64,000 nt of DNA from Halococcus hamelinensis 100A6 (GTDB lineage Archaea > Halobacteriota > Halobacteria > Halobacteriales > Halococcaceae): positions 1 to 64,000 of the forward strand of contig NZ_AOMB01000042.1 in assembly GCF_000336675.1 (NCBI RefSeq), in the 5' to 3' direction. The position numbers were made by a program, and so were the translations under genes. Position 1 is the stretch's first letter, and every line of letters begins with the position of its first letter. Below the pieces are notes generated by a model. The model had not been told where the DNA came from and ran no database searches. It was given only the letters and a program-made list of their open reading frames with translations. Shown in pieces: positions 35,167 through 44,548 of the stretch.

Positions 35167-35904
35167 TCAGGCCGCCTCGGCCGTCCAGTGGTCGTAGGCC
35201 CGTGCGGCCGCGATGAAGAGGAAGACGACCCCGAGCATGTCGACGAGCGTGCTGACCAGCGGCGCGAGGAACGAGACGGGGCCGAGCACGCCGACGACCA
35301 GCCCGCCGACGAGTTGGAGGACGACGCTCACGAGGACGAGCACGACCACCAGCCCCGCGACCGCGACCGGCGCGTTCGCGAGCACGCCGAAGCTCCGGCG
35401 GAACGCCCGTACGACGTTGTCGTCCTCGACCGCGACGAACGCGAACGCGAACAGCGACGCCGCCGCGACCACCACCACCACGACGAAACCGACCGCGAGC
35501 CCGACGATTCCGAAGAGGCCCGCGAGCACGAGTCTGATGACGAGGGCGGCGAGGCCGACCACGAACACCCCGAGGAAGTTGAGGAGGCCGAACCCGAGGT
35601 TGTGGGTGAGGTGGTGGCGTTCGACGATCCCCCACTGGTCGGCGAAGACCCGAACGAGGAGGAGCGAGAGGTAGAGCAGGACCACGAGCAGGACGAGGCT
35701 CGCGACGAGCGGGAGCGGGCTGGCGGTGAGCAGCGGGGGCGAGGCCCCCCCGCCCGCCGCGATGAGCCCGAGGTCGGTCCCGCCGCTCGGAACCAGCGCG
35801 ACAGCCGTCTCGACGACCACGAGCGCCAGAAGGACGAGCAGCGCGGGGCCGGTCGCCAGCCGTCGGAGCGACTCGCGGAGCACCGTGCCGACGCTAAATG
35901 CCAT
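35167..35904 (-). CDS. Multi-helix membrane protein, DUF7847-like (tentative)
   Basis: This 245-aa protein has six or so hydrophobic helices. It starts MAFSVGTVLRESLRRLATGP, and the long helix-rich middle includes GVFVVGLAALVIRLVLAGLF. The C-terminal helix precedes a short soluble end YDHWTAEAA. The architecture resembles the membrane domain found in haloarchaeal DUF7847 and glycerophosphodiesterase-associated proteins. Function is unknown. It converges with ileS. Confidence 0.75.
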   Translation of the reverse strand: MAFSVGTVLRESLRRLATGPALLVLLALVVVETAVALVPSGGTDLGLIAAGGGASPPLLTASPLPLVASLVLLVVLLYLSLLLVRVFADQWGIVERHHLTHNLGFGLLNFLGVFVVGLAALVIRLVLAGLFGIVGLAVGFVVVVVVAAASLFAFAFVAVEDDNVVRAFRRSFGVLANAPVAVAGLVVVLVLVSVVLQLVGGLVVGVLGPVSFLAPLVSTLVDMLGVVFLFIAAARAYDHWTAEAA

Positions 35905-35986
35905 GTCGAATCGAATTCGAGCCGGAATACTGTGTTTTGCGGTTTCGAAACCGGTGGCGCGGACTGGCTCCGTCGAGTGTGGCCGC

Positions 35987-36943
35987 TCAGTTGGTTTCGA
36001 GCGGCGGGAGCATCCCCTCGATGCGCTCGATGTCGACGTCGAGCCAGTCGGGCACCTTGAGCTGGTCGCCGTACTCCGCGGGGTCCTGGTCGATCTCGAA
36101 GCCCGGCCCCATCGTCGCGTACTCGAAGACCGAGCCGCCCGGCTCGGTGATGTAGCGCGAGTGGAAGTAGTCGCGGTCCTTGCGCGACGTCGTGATGTAG
36201 CCGTTCTCGCGAAGCAGGTCGCTCACCGCGTCCTGCTCCCAGTTGTTCTCCACCTGGAAGGCGACGTGGAGGTAGGTTCCGATCCCCATCACGCCGTCGG
36301 GCGCGTTCGGACGGACGAGCACGTCGACTTTGTCGGCACACGGCGCGTCCCCCGGCGCTCGATACCGGATGCGGTCGCCGCGCTGTGGGTGGGTGGCCTC
36401 CCCGATCCGATCCCAGCCCATCACTTCGAGGACGTCCATCGTGCCGGCGGGGTCGGCCGAGTGGATGGTCGCGTTGTACATCCCGCGGATGGCGTGCTCG
36501 GCGGGTACGTCGTTGCCCTCGGTCCAGGGCTCGATGTCGGACTCGCCCGTCACGAGTTCGTAGGGCAATCCGTCGGGGTCGGCGAACTCGATGGCGGTCT
36601 CGCCGAAGCGCTCGTCCATCGTGTAGGCGACGTCGTGGTCCTCGAACCGGCTCTGCCAGTACTCGACCGACCCCTCCGGGATGGTCAGCCCGACCGACCG
36701 GAGTTTCCCCTTCCCGACCACGCCCTGCTCCATCGGCATGTTGGTCATCGGAAAGTAGGTCACGATCGAACCGGGCGTGCCCACCTCGTCGCCGTAGTAG
36801 AGGTGGTAGATCTTCTCCGGCACGTCGAATCTGACCGTGCGCTTGACGAATCGGAGCCCGAGCACGTTCGTGAAGAAGTCGTAGTTTACCTGTGGGTCGT
36901 CACAGAACGCGGTGACGTGGTGGATTCCGTCTATGTTCGGCAT
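35987..36943 (-). CDS. Ring-cleaving dioxygenase-like VOC protein
   Basis: This 318-aa protein has two VOC modules. The first starts MPNIDGIHHVTAFCDDPQVN, the second GMYNATIHSADPAGTMDVLE. Probable metal ligands are His in HHVTAF, His in TYLHVAFQV and Glu in GSVFEYATM. It resembles MhqO/LinE-type hydroquinone ring-cleaving dioxygenases. A start six codons upstream is in frame but less typical. Substrate cannot be fixed. Confidence 0.87.
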   Translation of the reverse strand: MPNIDGIHHVTAFCDDPQVNYDFFTNVLGLRFVKRTVRFDVPEKIYHLYYGDEVGTPGSIVTYFPMTNMPMEQGVVGKGKLRSVGLTIPEGSVEYWQSRFEDHDVAYTMDERFGETAIEFADPDGLPYELVTGESDIEPWTEGNDVPAEHAIRGMYNATIHSADPAGTMDVLEVMGWDRIGEATHPQRGDRIRYRAPGDAPCADKVDVLVRPNAPDGVMGIGTYLHVAFQVENNWEQDAVSDLLRENGYITTSRKDRDYFHSRYITEPGGSVFEYATMGPGFEIDQDPAEYGDQLKVPDWLDVDIERIEGMLPPLETN

Positions 36944-37046
36944 GGTGTGGTCCACCATCACATATGCTCGTGTCCTAAATGTAATTTTTGATTGTTCGGT
37001 TAGGGGGCGGACAGCCGTCGGCCAACGTGGGCAGCGAGGGCGGAGT

Positions 37047-37865
37047 TTACACCCGGCGGACGAACTCGCGGAGTTCCTCGTCGAACCGGTCGGGAGCCTC
37101 CCGGAACGGCGTGTGGCCGACGTCCGCGTAGAGCGAGGTTCGCGTCTCCGAGGCGAGGGCCGCGTTGACCTCGACCGCCCTCGGGTCGACGATCCGGTCT
37201 TCCTCGCCGTGGGTGAACAGGAGTGGAACGTCGAGGGCCGCGACCGTCTCCCGGTGTGAGAGGCTCCGCGAGCGCATCCCGTCGCGGACGAACGGCGGGA
37301 CGACGACGTTGTAGCCGAGGACGAAGTAGCGCTCGACCGGATCGGGGTCGCCCGCGACGGAGCGTTCGACGAATCGTTCGAGCGTCCGCACGCTCTCCTC
37401 GGCGTCTTCCGAGGTGAGGGCGGGGAACAGTTCGAGGTAGGCCGAACCGAGGAGTTCGGTCGCGGCGTCGGTGCCCATCTCGGAGACGATACCGACGAAG
37501 TTCACGCCCGCGACGTCGGCGGCTCCGTACGCGCGGAGGTAATCGAGGGCGACGAGACAGCCGTACGACCACGCCACGATGACCACCTCGTCGAGGTCCT
37601 CGACGACGGCGCGAACGTCCGCCGCCCAGAGCGACGAGTCGGTGTAGGCGCTCTTCTCGCGAGGGGTCTCCGAGCGGCCGTGACCCCGATTGTCCACCCG
37701 AACGAGTCGGAACTCGTCGGCGAGGGGCGACTCGAACTGTTTCGTCCACGACAGCCGGCTCTGGGAGTAGCCGTGGAGGAACAGGACGGCCGGCCCGTCC
37801 GACGGACCCGTCTCCTCGACGTAGAGCTCCACGCCATCGCCGCCGCGAACCGTCCGTGATCGCAT
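37047..37865 (-). CDS. Alpha/beta hydrolase
   Basis: This 272-aa alpha/beta hydrolase has the oxyanion loop LFLHGYSQSRLSW. The nucleophile serine is in AWSYGCLVALD, the acid is the Asp of GEEDRIVDP and the histidine is in VGHTPFREAP. Start ATG gives MRSRTVRGGDGVELYVEE; longer open frames reach into the divergent TatD-like gene and are not favoured. Substrate is unknown. Confidence 0.88.
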   Translation of the reverse strand: MRSRTVRGGDGVELYVEETGPSDGPAVLFLHGYSQSRLSWTKQFESPLADEFRLVRVDNRGHGRSETPREKSAYTDSSLWAADVRAVVEDLDEVVIVAWSYGCLVALDYLRAYGAADVAGVNFVGIVSEMGTDAATELLGSAYLELFPALTSEDAEESVRTLERFVERSVAGDPDPVERYFVLGYNVVVPPFVRDGMRSRSLSHRETVAALDVPLLFTHGEEDRIVDPRAVEVNAALASETRTSLYADVGHTPFREAPDRFDEELREFVRRV

Positions 37866-37984
37866 GACGGTCGAGAGAGGGTACTGACCCATTTGATTCT
37901 TCGTGCCGGTCGTCGCCCCGCAGGTCCGGGCGAGCCCGTCGCTGGGGACTGAACGTATAAACACCCGCCGGCTCACTTCCGGAC

Positions 37985-38986
37985 ATGGCACCATCGTACC
38001 CGACCCAGCGCCCGACGGACGCGACACACCTCCCGGCGGACGAATTCGACCTCCCGACGGCGCTCCTCAACCTGCCGTGGATCGACAGCCACACCCACGC
38101 CCAGACCCTCTCCTGGGCGGACCGCGAGCGCTACTCGCTGGCCGGCTGTCGCGCGATGGTGATGGTCGCGTCGGGCTATCACTGGACGCCGTACAAACCC
38201 GTGACCGCCGCTGACGTCCGGTTCCTCTGGGACGACGCGATCAACCGCCGGCGGGCGATCGAGCGCGACCACTTCTTCGAGGCCGGGCTCGCGCTCGGGG
38301 CGCACACGGGCGTTCGGATCGAGAACCCGGCCGACCTCGTCGGGTCGATGGCCGACTACTGCGGGCTCGACGAGGTCGTCGCCGTCGGCGAGACGGGAGT
38401 CACCCCGACACAGCACGTCGAGTCGTGGGAGCTCGACGCCCAGTTCGAGCTCGTGCGGGCCCAGATGGAGCTCGCGGACGAGCACGACCTGCCGGTGATC
38501 CTCCACACCCCGAACGCGAGGGATACGGGACCGGACTACCGACCGGGCGTCGGACTGCCGGGATTCGAGCTGAACACCGAACTCGCCCAGGAGCCGGTGC
38601 TCACCGGCGAGAACCCCGCGCTCGAAGCCGTCGAGATCGATTTCGACGCCGCGCGCGAGGCGGGGCTCGCGGAGGAGCAGGTCGTCGCCTCCCACGCCGA
38701 CCCCAACAACGTCGACTACCTGCTCGGCGAGACGGACTGCTATGCGAGCTTCACCGTCGGCTACGAGTGGTTGACCGGCGTCACGGCCGCCGACGTCGCC
38801 GAGGCCATCGAGGAGTACGGGCCCGACCGGGTGCTCGTCGAGACGGACTGTGCGAACGTCCTCGACACGGACGTCTTCTCGGTCAAGCGGACGATCCTCG
38901 AACTCTACCGCCTCGGGATCGACGTCGACCACATCCGGCAGGTCGTCTTCGAGAACCCCCGGAACGTCTACGGGCTCGCGGACTGA
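37985..38986 (+). CDS. TatD-like metal-dependent hydrolase
   Basis: This 333-aa TIM-barrel amidohydrolase has the metal motif IDSHTHAQTL, then VGETGVTPTQH, ILHTPNARD, ASHADPNN and the Asp of VETDCANVL. The arrangement is TatD-like, although the N-terminal 28 residues and a long loop after DTGPDYRPG are specific to the archaeal branch. DNase or phosphoesterase-like activity is possible but not assignable. It is divergent from the hydrolase gene with 119 nt between starts. Confidence 0.85.
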   Translation: MAPSYPTQRPTDATHLPADEFDLPTALLNLPWIDSHTHAQTLSWADRERYSLAGCRAMVMVASGYHWTPYKPVTAADVRFLWDDAINRRRAIERDHFFEAGLALGAHTGVRIENPADLVGSMADYCGLDEVVAVGETGVTPTQHVESWELDAQFELVRAQMELADEHDLPVILHTPNARDTGPDYRPGVGLPGFELNTELAQEPVLTGENPALEAVEIDFDAAREAGLAEEQVVASHADPNNVDYLLGETDCYASFTVGYEWLTGVTAADVAEAIEEYGPDRVLVETDCANVLDTDVFSVKRTILELYRLGIDVDHIRQVVFENPRNVYGLAD

Positions 38987-39014
38987 GCCCGCTCGGGAGC
39001 CGCCACCACGAGCC

Positions 39015-39875
39015 TCAGTCGTAGCCGTAGAACCCGCGACCGGTCTTCTTCCCGAGGTCGCCCGCCTCGACCTTGCGCTTCAGGAGGTAGGCGGGCGTAT
39101 AGCGGTCGCCGAGTTCGTCGTGGAGGGTCCGTGTCGCGTCGAGGCAGATGTCGAGCCCGATGTGGTCGGCGAGTTCGAGCGGACCCATCGGGACGTTGGT
39201 GCCGAGTTTCATCCCCCGGTCGATGTCGGCCTTCGTCGCCACGCCCTCGTCGAAGGCTCGGATCCCCTCGTTGATCCACGGCATCAAGATTCGGTTCGAG
39301 ACGAAGCCGGGCTTGTCGTCGGACTCCCAGGTCTCCTTGCCGAGTTCCTCGGCGAATCCGTGGGCGAGGTCGACCACTGCCTCGTCGGTGTGCTCGCCGA
39401 CGACCAACTCGACGCCCTTCATCACGGGAACGGGGTTCATGAAGTGCAGCCCAACGACGAGGTCGGGTCGGTCGGTCGCGCTCGCGATGGAGGTCACCGA
39501 GAGCGTGCTGGTGTTGGTCGCGAGCACCACGTCCTCGGGCACGACCTCGTCGAGATCCGCGAAGACGTCCTGTTTGATCTCCATGTTCTCGACGGCGGCT
39601 TCGACCACGAGGTCGCAGTCGGCGAGCGCGTCGAGGTCGGTGGTGCCCGTGACCCGATCGCGGGCGCTCTCGGATTCTTTTTCCGAGAGTTTCTCGCTCC
39701 CGACCAGTCTGTCGAGGCTGCTCTCGATGGCGTCGAGGCCGCGGTCGACGAACTCGTCCTCGATATCGCGCATCACCACGTCGTAACCTGCGGTCGCCGC
39801 GACCTGGGCGATGCCGTTGCCCATCGTGCCCGCGCCGACGACGCCCACAGTTGAAATCGAATCGAGCTCTCGCAT
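39015..39875 (-). CDS. 3-hydroxyacyl-CoA dehydrogenase
   Basis: This 286-aa NAD-dependent enzyme oxidises 3-hydroxyacyl-CoA in fatty-acid breakdown or butyryl-type pathways. The NAD loop is VGAGTMGNGIAQVAA; NTSTLSVTSIA and HFMNPVPVMKGVE are the family's catalytic and substrate motifs, and the C-terminal domain contains PMGPLELADHIGLDI. It is a stand-alone size, typical of 3-hydroxybutyryl-CoA dehydrogenases. It lies 82 nt downstream of leuA on the same strand. Confidence 0.93.
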   Translation of the reverse strand: MRELDSISTVGVVGAGTMGNGIAQVAATAGYDVVMRDIEDEFVDRGLDAIESSLDRLVGSEKLSEKESESARDRVTGTTDLDALADCDLVVEAAVENMEIKQDVFADLDEVVPEDVVLATNTSTLSVTSIASATDRPDLVVGLHFMNPVPVMKGVELVVGEHTDEAVVDLAHGFAEELGKETWESDDKPGFVSNRILMPWINEGIRAFDEGVATKADIDRGMKLGTNVPMGPLELADHIGLDICLDATRTLHDELGDRYTPAYLLKRKVEAGDLGKKTGRGFYGYD

Positions 39876-39957
39876 GGGTCGGGTCGGAACGGTGCGGTCG
39901 TAAGCCTGCTGATGCGGTGGCGGACGGGCGGAGGGGGCGGTGGCGGAGATGGCGGAC

Positions 39958-41463
39958 TCAGGCGAGCAGGCGGTCGAACGCCTCGACCATCGCCGCGACG
40001 CTCGCGCGCGTGATGTCGGTGTCGCTGGCCGCCACCGACACCGATCGATCGTCGCGCGTCATCTCGATCTCGACCGTGACGACCGCATCGGTCCCGCCAG
40101 TGATGGCGTCGACGTGATAGGAATCGAGGGTCGCGTCCCCGCGCGGGCCGAGCGCGCTCCGAACGGCCTTGACCGCCGCGTCGACCGGTCCGCTGCCGGT
40201 GCCGCTCGCGGTGCGCTCCTCGCCGTCGACGCGGAGTTTGACGCTCGCCGCGGGGGTGCCGTTGCCGCTGGCCGCGGTGAGGTCTTCGAGCTCGACCCGA
40301 CGCTCGCGTTCGCGGCCCTGGACCGTCTCGGCGAGCGCGAGCACGTCGGCGTCGGTGACGCGCTTGCCGGTGTCGCCGAGGTCGGTCACTCGGTCCGTGA
40401 CCTCCGCGAGTTCGTCGTCGGTCACCTCGATCTGGTGTTCGGCGAGAGCGGCCTCGACGCCCGCACGGCCCGCGTGTTTGCCGAGCGCGAGCCGTCGGTC
40501 TCGCCCCACCCGTTCGGGTGGGTAGGGCTCGTACATCGCGTCGTCCTTCAGCTGGCCGTCGGTGTGGATCCCCGACTCGTGGGTGAAGGCGTTCTCGCCC
40601 ACGACGGCTTTGTTCGGCGCGAGCGGGATCCCCGTGAAGTCCGCGACGGTTCGCGCGAGGTCGTAGAGGGCGGTGGTATCGACGGTTTCGACGCCGTAGC
40701 CCTCGGCGAGCGCGATGGCGACCTCTTCGAGCGCGACGTTGCCCGCGCGCTCGCCGATCCCGTTGACCGTCGTGTGGACGAGGTCGGCCCCCGCCGCGAG
40801 CGAGGCCAGCGCGTTCGTCACCGCGAGGCCCAAATCGTCGTGGGTGTGGGTGCTCGTCGGTCCGAGTTCGGCGAGCGCCGAGACGGCCTCCATCGTTCGC
40901 TCGGGGGTCGCATAGCCCACCGTATCGCAGTAGCAGACGCGGTCCGCGCCCGCATCGAGTGCCGCACCCATGAGCTCCGTGAGGAACTCGGTGTCGGCGC
41001 GGCTCCCGTCCTCGCCGAGCACCTCGACCCAGAGACCGTGGTCGCGGGCGTACTCGGTGAGTTCGACGGCCGTCTCGACGACACCCCCGCGGGTGGTGCC
41101 GACCTTTCGCTCGATGTGGCGCTGGCTCGCGGGCACCACGAGGTTGACCCCGTCGACGCCGCAGTCGAGCGCGAGGTCGATGTCGGAGCGGATGCCCCGG
41201 CAGAAGCTCGTGACCCGCGCGTCGGGGTTCGACTGGGCGACCCGCGAGATGGTCTCGCGCTCGCCCGCGCCGGTGCAGGCGCTCCCGGCTTCGATCACCG
41301 AGACGCCGCTTGCGTCGAGCTTGCGTGCGATCTCGACCTTCTCGTCGGGCGAGAGCGACACGCCGGGGGCCTGTTCCCCATCGCGAAGCGTCGTATCGAG
41401 AAACTGTGCGTCAGTATCGGACAGCGGAGTGGTTTCGGGGGAGCCCCCGAATAAAACGTTCAC
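39958..41463 (-). CDS. 2-isopropylmalate synthase / (R)-citramalate synthase family protein
   Basis: This 501-aa enzyme condenses acetyl-CoA with a 2-oxoacid. The family signatures are TTLRDGEQAPGVS and HTHDDLGLAVTNAL, with NGIGERAGNVALEE. The C-terminal regulatory domain contains GGTDAVVTVEIEM. Both LeuA and CimA carry these motifs, so the substrate (2-oxoisovalerate or pyruvate) is not settled. The start MNVLFGGSPETTPLSDTD is at the end of a long GC-rich spacer. No leuCDB genes are in the window. Confidence 0.87.
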   Translation of the reverse strand: MNVLFGGSPETTPLSDTDAQFLDTTLRDGEQAPGVSLSPDEKVEIARKLDASGVSVIEAGSACTGAGERETISRVAQSNPDARVTSFCRGIRSDIDLALDCGVDGVNLVVPASQRHIERKVGTTRGGVVETAVELTEYARDHGLWVEVLGEDGSRADTEFLTELMGAALDAGADRVCYCDTVGYATPERTMEAVSALAELGPTSTHTHDDLGLAVTNALASLAAGADLVHTTVNGIGERAGNVALEEVAIALAEGYGVETVDTTALYDLARTVADFTGIPLAPNKAVVGENAFTHESGIHTDGQLKDDAMYEPYPPERVGRDRRLALGKHAGRAGVEAALAEHQIEVTDDELAEVTDRVTDLGDTGKRVTDADVLALAETVQGRERERRVELEDLTAASGNGTPAASVKLRVDGEERTASGTGSGPVDAAVKAVRSALGPRGDATLDSYHVDAITGGTDAVVTVEIEMTRDDRSVSVAASDTDITRASVAAMVEAFDRLLA

Positions 41464-41830
41464 CGGTCATGATAGCCATTCACACCGCCGCACGGCACCG
41501 ACTTAAACCGGCGTGTTGTGACAGATGTTGCTGTGGGCGCGGTTCTGTGCCACGGTAGTCGATGACGTGGTCGGATACGAAGTCGACGGTGAAGCGGCGG
41601 TACTGCAGTAGTGCGGTACTGGGGTCGGCGCGCGGGAGCACGCGGAGCGTGCGACTCGCGCGAGGGGTGAGCGACTGAGCGAAGCGAAGGAGCGAATCGG
41701 CTGGGGAGGCACGTGGCGCGGGGCGGTGGCGGAAGCGGTCTCTCGTTTGAATCGGGATTTGCCAACAGCGAATCAGCTACCCAGAGATCATTGGAAAATC
41801 GAGAACCGAGAAGAGCTGAACAACGAGAAC
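41464..41830. other. Spacer with shared GC-rich modules
   Basis: No gene is supported in these 367 nt. It includes the leuA/cimA promoter region at its left and, near 41639-41653, a hairpin GCACGC-GGA-GCGTGC. From about 41701 the module CTGGGGAGG...GTGGC...GGGGCGGTG is very similar to 54711-54767. The right end, 41750-41830, is more AT-rich and abuts the hemD stop codon. Confidence 0.5.
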
Positions 41831-42550
41831 CTAATTCGAAAGCCGTTCGACGACGGCCCGCGCGAGCACCTCGAAATCCGCCGTCTCGGGGACCACGTCC
41901 ACCGGGATCCCCTCGCGCTCGGCGGTCGCGCGGGTCGGCTCGCCGATGGTCCCGACCACGCACTCCTCCAGCCCCGCGACCGCCGCCGCCCGCACCCCGC
42001 GTTCGTCGGCCGCCGCGAGGAAGTTCTCGACCGTCAGCGAGGAGGTGAACACCGCACCGTCGAGGTCGCCCGCCGCCGCGAGCGTCGCCGACTCGCCCGC
42101 CCCGGGTGGCGTGACGAGTTCGTAGAGGACCGTCTCGTGGACGTACGCGCCGGCGCGTTCGAGGCCGTTCGTGAGCACCGGCGAGCCGTGGTTGCTCCGG
42201 GCGACCTCGCAGCGCGCGCCCGCGACCCGGTCTTCGAGCGCCGCCACGAGTCCGACCGAGGAGAACTCCTCGGGAACCAGGTCCACGGGATACCCCGCCG
42301 CGCGGAGCGCCGCGGCGGTCGCGTCGCCGATGGCGCACACCGTTCCCGACGGTTCCCACCCCGCCTCGGCCGCGAGCTCGACGCCCGTTTTGCTCGTCAC
42401 GACAGTGTAGTCGCTGTCCTCGCGCGGGGCGGTCCCCGTGGCCTCGACCGCGAGCATCGGATCCGGCACGGGCTCGACGCCGAGCGAGTCGAGCAGCGAG
42501 ACCGCCCGCGCGAGGCGGTCGTCGTCGGGGCGAAAGACGGCGACCTTCAT
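41831..42550 (-). CDS. hemD: Uroporphyrinogen-III synthase
   Basis: This 239-aa enzyme closes hydroxymethylbilane to uroporphyrinogen III. HemD proteins are poorly conserved; here the two-lobed pattern is seen through YTVVTSKTGVELAAEA, the hinge near VCAIGDATAAALRAAG, and AVFTSSLTVENFLAAA with VVGTIGEPTRATAE. It is the last gene of hemC-cobA-hemD on the minus strand with 2 nt between it and cobA. Confidence 0.9.
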   Translation of the reverse strand: MKVAVFRPDDDRLARAVSLLDSLGVEPVPDPMLAVEATGTAPREDSDYTVVTSKTGVELAAEAGWEPSGTVCAIGDATAAALRAAGYPVDLVPEEFSSVGLVAALEDRVAGARCEVARSNHGSPVLTNGLERAGAYVHETVLYELVTPPGAGESATLAAAGDLDGAVFTSSLTVENFLAAADERGVRAAAVAGLEECVVGTIGEPTRATAEREGIPVDVVPETADFEVLARAVVERLSN

Positions 42551-42552
42551 GA

Positions 42553-43293
42553 TTAGGCGGACTCGGCGAGCGTCTCGCGCTCGCTCACGACCCCGCCGAT
42601 CACGGTGATGGCGGGCGGTTCGATGCCGGTCTCCTCGGTGACCTCGACGATAGTCGAGAGCGTGCCGGTGACGACGCGTTGCTCGGGACGGCTCGCACGC
42701 TCGACCAGCGCGACTGGAGTCGCTGAATCCATGCCGGCCTCGCGGAGCGCGGCTGTGTAGTCCGGGAGTTTGCCGACGCCCATCAGCACCACGATGGTAC
42801 CACCGGTAGCGGCGAGCGCGCCCCAGTCCACCGCGGACTCGTCCTTCGTCGGGTCCTCGTGACCAGTCACGAAGGAGACACAGGAGGCGTGGTCGCGGTG
42901 GGTGGTGGGGATGCCGGCGAGTTCGGGGCCCGCGAACGCCGAGGAGATCCCGGGCACCACGTCGAAGTCGACCCCGTTCGCGGCGAGGTGGCTCATCTCC
43001 TCGCCGCCGCGACCGAAGACGAACGGGTCGCCGCCCTTCAGCCGTACCACCTCGTTCCCATCCTGGGCGAGTTCGACCAGCCGGTCGTTGGTGTACTCCT
43101 GGCTCGTTCGTTCGCCGCCCGCACGCTTGCCGACGTCCTCGCGTTTGCCCTCGGGGATGGTCGAGAGGATCTCGGGACCCGGGAGCTTGTCGTGGAGCAC
43201 CACGTCGGCCTCGTCGATGAGTCTGCGGGCCTTGATCGTGAGGAGTTCCGGGTCGCCGGGGCCGCTCCCGACGAGGTGGACGGTTCCGGTCAT
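42553..43293 (-). CDS. cobA: Uroporphyrinogen-III C-methyltransferase
   Basis: This 246-aa SAM-dependent enzyme methylates uroporphyrinogen III at C2 and C7 to precorrin-2, for siroheme, cobalamin and the Ahb heme route. Motifs are VGSGPGDPELLTIKA, GGDPFVFGRGGEE and VPGISSAFAGPELAGIP. Its ATG overlaps the hemC stop by 4 nt (ATGA). Longer upstream frames are shadows of hemC. Confidence 0.95.
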   Translation of the reverse strand: MTGTVHLVGSGPGDPELLTIKARRLIDEADVVLHDKLPGPEILSTIPEGKREDVGKRAGGERTSQEYTNDRLVELAQDGNEVVRLKGGDPFVFGRGGEEMSHLAANGVDFDVVPGISSAFAGPELAGIPTTHRDHASCVSFVTGHEDPTKDESAVDWGALAATGGTIVVLMGVGKLPDYTAALREAGMDSATPVALVERASRPEQRVVTGTLSTIVEVTEETGIEPPAITVIGGVVSERETLAESA

Positions 43294-44414
43294 GTCGCCC
43301 GTTTCGCCTCCTCGTCGGCGTCGCGCGCCCGTTCGATAAGCTCGGCCGCGCCGTCGTCGGCCAGTTCCGCCGCGAGGTCGCGTGCGGCCTCCGGATGGCG
43401 CTCGACCGGGAGGTCGCGCGTCGCCGAGACCTCCTCGGTGCCGTCCTCGCTCAGCACTCGCACCGAGGTGTGGACGTAGCCGCCTTCGAGCACCGCGTAC
43501 GCTCCCATCGGCGCGACGCACCCGCCGCCGAGTTCTTCCAGCACTACCCGCTCGACGGTGGTCTCGACCCTGGTTCGGGGGTGGTCGAGCGCGTCGTTCA
43601 GCGTCGTCGCGAACGCGTCGTCGTGCGCCGTCACCGCGATCGCCCCCTGACCGGGGGCCGGGACGAACTGCTCGGGGGGGAGTTCCTCCGTGTGGACGTG
43701 GCGGTCGAGACCGATCCGTTCGAGCCCCGCCGCCGCGAGCACGATCGCGTCGAACTCGTCGTCGACCTCGCGTTCGAGCGAGCGCCGTTCGATCTCGGTC
43801 AGCCCCTCGAACCACTCCTGTGGGGTTCGTTCGAAGTCCATTTCTTCATCCCCGCCGTCCGCGTCGTCTTCGCTCTCCTCGCCGTCCTCGGCCGCCTCGA
43901 CCCGTCGTTCGTGCTCGCGCTGGCGATGGGGCGCGAGGAGCTTCTCGATCCGGGTGTCGACGTTGCCGCGGACCCCGAGCACGTCGAGGTCGGGCCGGGC
44001 GGCGAGGAGTTCGGCCTTCCGTCGGAGGCTCGCGGTCCCGACGGTGGCTCCCTCGGGAAGCTCGGAGAAAGGGGTTCCGTCGGGCGTGACGAGCAGGTCG
44101 CCCGCCGTGGCGCGTTCGGGGATCCCCGCGACCACGAGGTCGTCCATGGCCTCGGTGGGAACGTCCTTCATCGAGTGGACCGCGGCGTCGCAGTCGCCGT
44201 CGAGGATCGCCTCGTCGAGCGCGCGGGCGAACGCGCCGGTCTTCCCGAGTCGACGGATCAGGTCGTCGCGGAGCTGGTCGCCGGTCGTCTCGACCTCGAC
44301 GAGTTCGACCGTGCGGCGGCGGGTTTCGAGTCGGTCCTTGACGGCGGTCGCCTGCCGGAGCGCGAGGTCGGAGCCCCGCGTCGCCAGCCGAACGGTGTCC
44401 TCGCGCGTGTTCAT
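43290..44414 (-). CDS. hemC: Hydroxymethylbilane synthase (porphobilinogen deaminase)
   Basis: This 374-aa enzyme polymerises four porphobilinogens. The dipyrromethane cofactor cysteine is in ELGGGCVAPMGAY, and RLATRGSDLALRQA and HSMKDVPTE are standard motifs. An acidic, low-complexity insertion follows LLAPHRQREHERRVEAAED, a feature of haloarchaeal members. The start is the ATG of MNTREDTVRLATRG, 18 codons inside the longest frame. It is first in the operon. Confidence 0.94.
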   Translation of the reverse strand: MNTREDTVRLATRGSDLALRQATAVKDRLETRRRTVELVEVETTGDQLRDDLIRRLGKTGAFARALDEAILDGDCDAAVHSMKDVPTEAMDDLVVAGIPERATAGDLLVTPDGTPFSELPEGATVGTASLRRKAELLAARPDLDVLGVRGNVDTRIEKLLAPHRQREHERRVEAAEDGEESEDDADGGDEEMDFERTPQEWFEGLTEIERRSLEREVDDEFDAIVLAAAGLERIGLDRHVHTEELPPEQFVPAPGQGAIAVTAHDDAFATTLNDALDHPRTRVETTVERVVLEELGGGCVAPMGAYAVLEGGYVHTSVRVLSEDGTEEVSATRDLPVERHPEAARDLAAELADDGAAELIERARDADEEAKRAT

Positions 44415-44548
44415 ACCCCGACTCGGGGGTCGGGGTTCAAACCCCCTTCGAGAGACGCCAGTCACCACCCCACGACGCCCTTCGATGGCCGACTCGACGG
44501 ATCGGATGCGGGCGAGCGTTTATACCGGATACCGGGGCCACCCACGGT

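Noticed and set aside
32514-35216. Long open frames opposite or out of frame with real genes (for example 900 codons within ileS, 676 codons opposite trkA)
   Set aside because: They are Arg/Pro/Gly/His-rich translations of high-GC shadow frames, lack family motifs and overlap well-supported genes completely.
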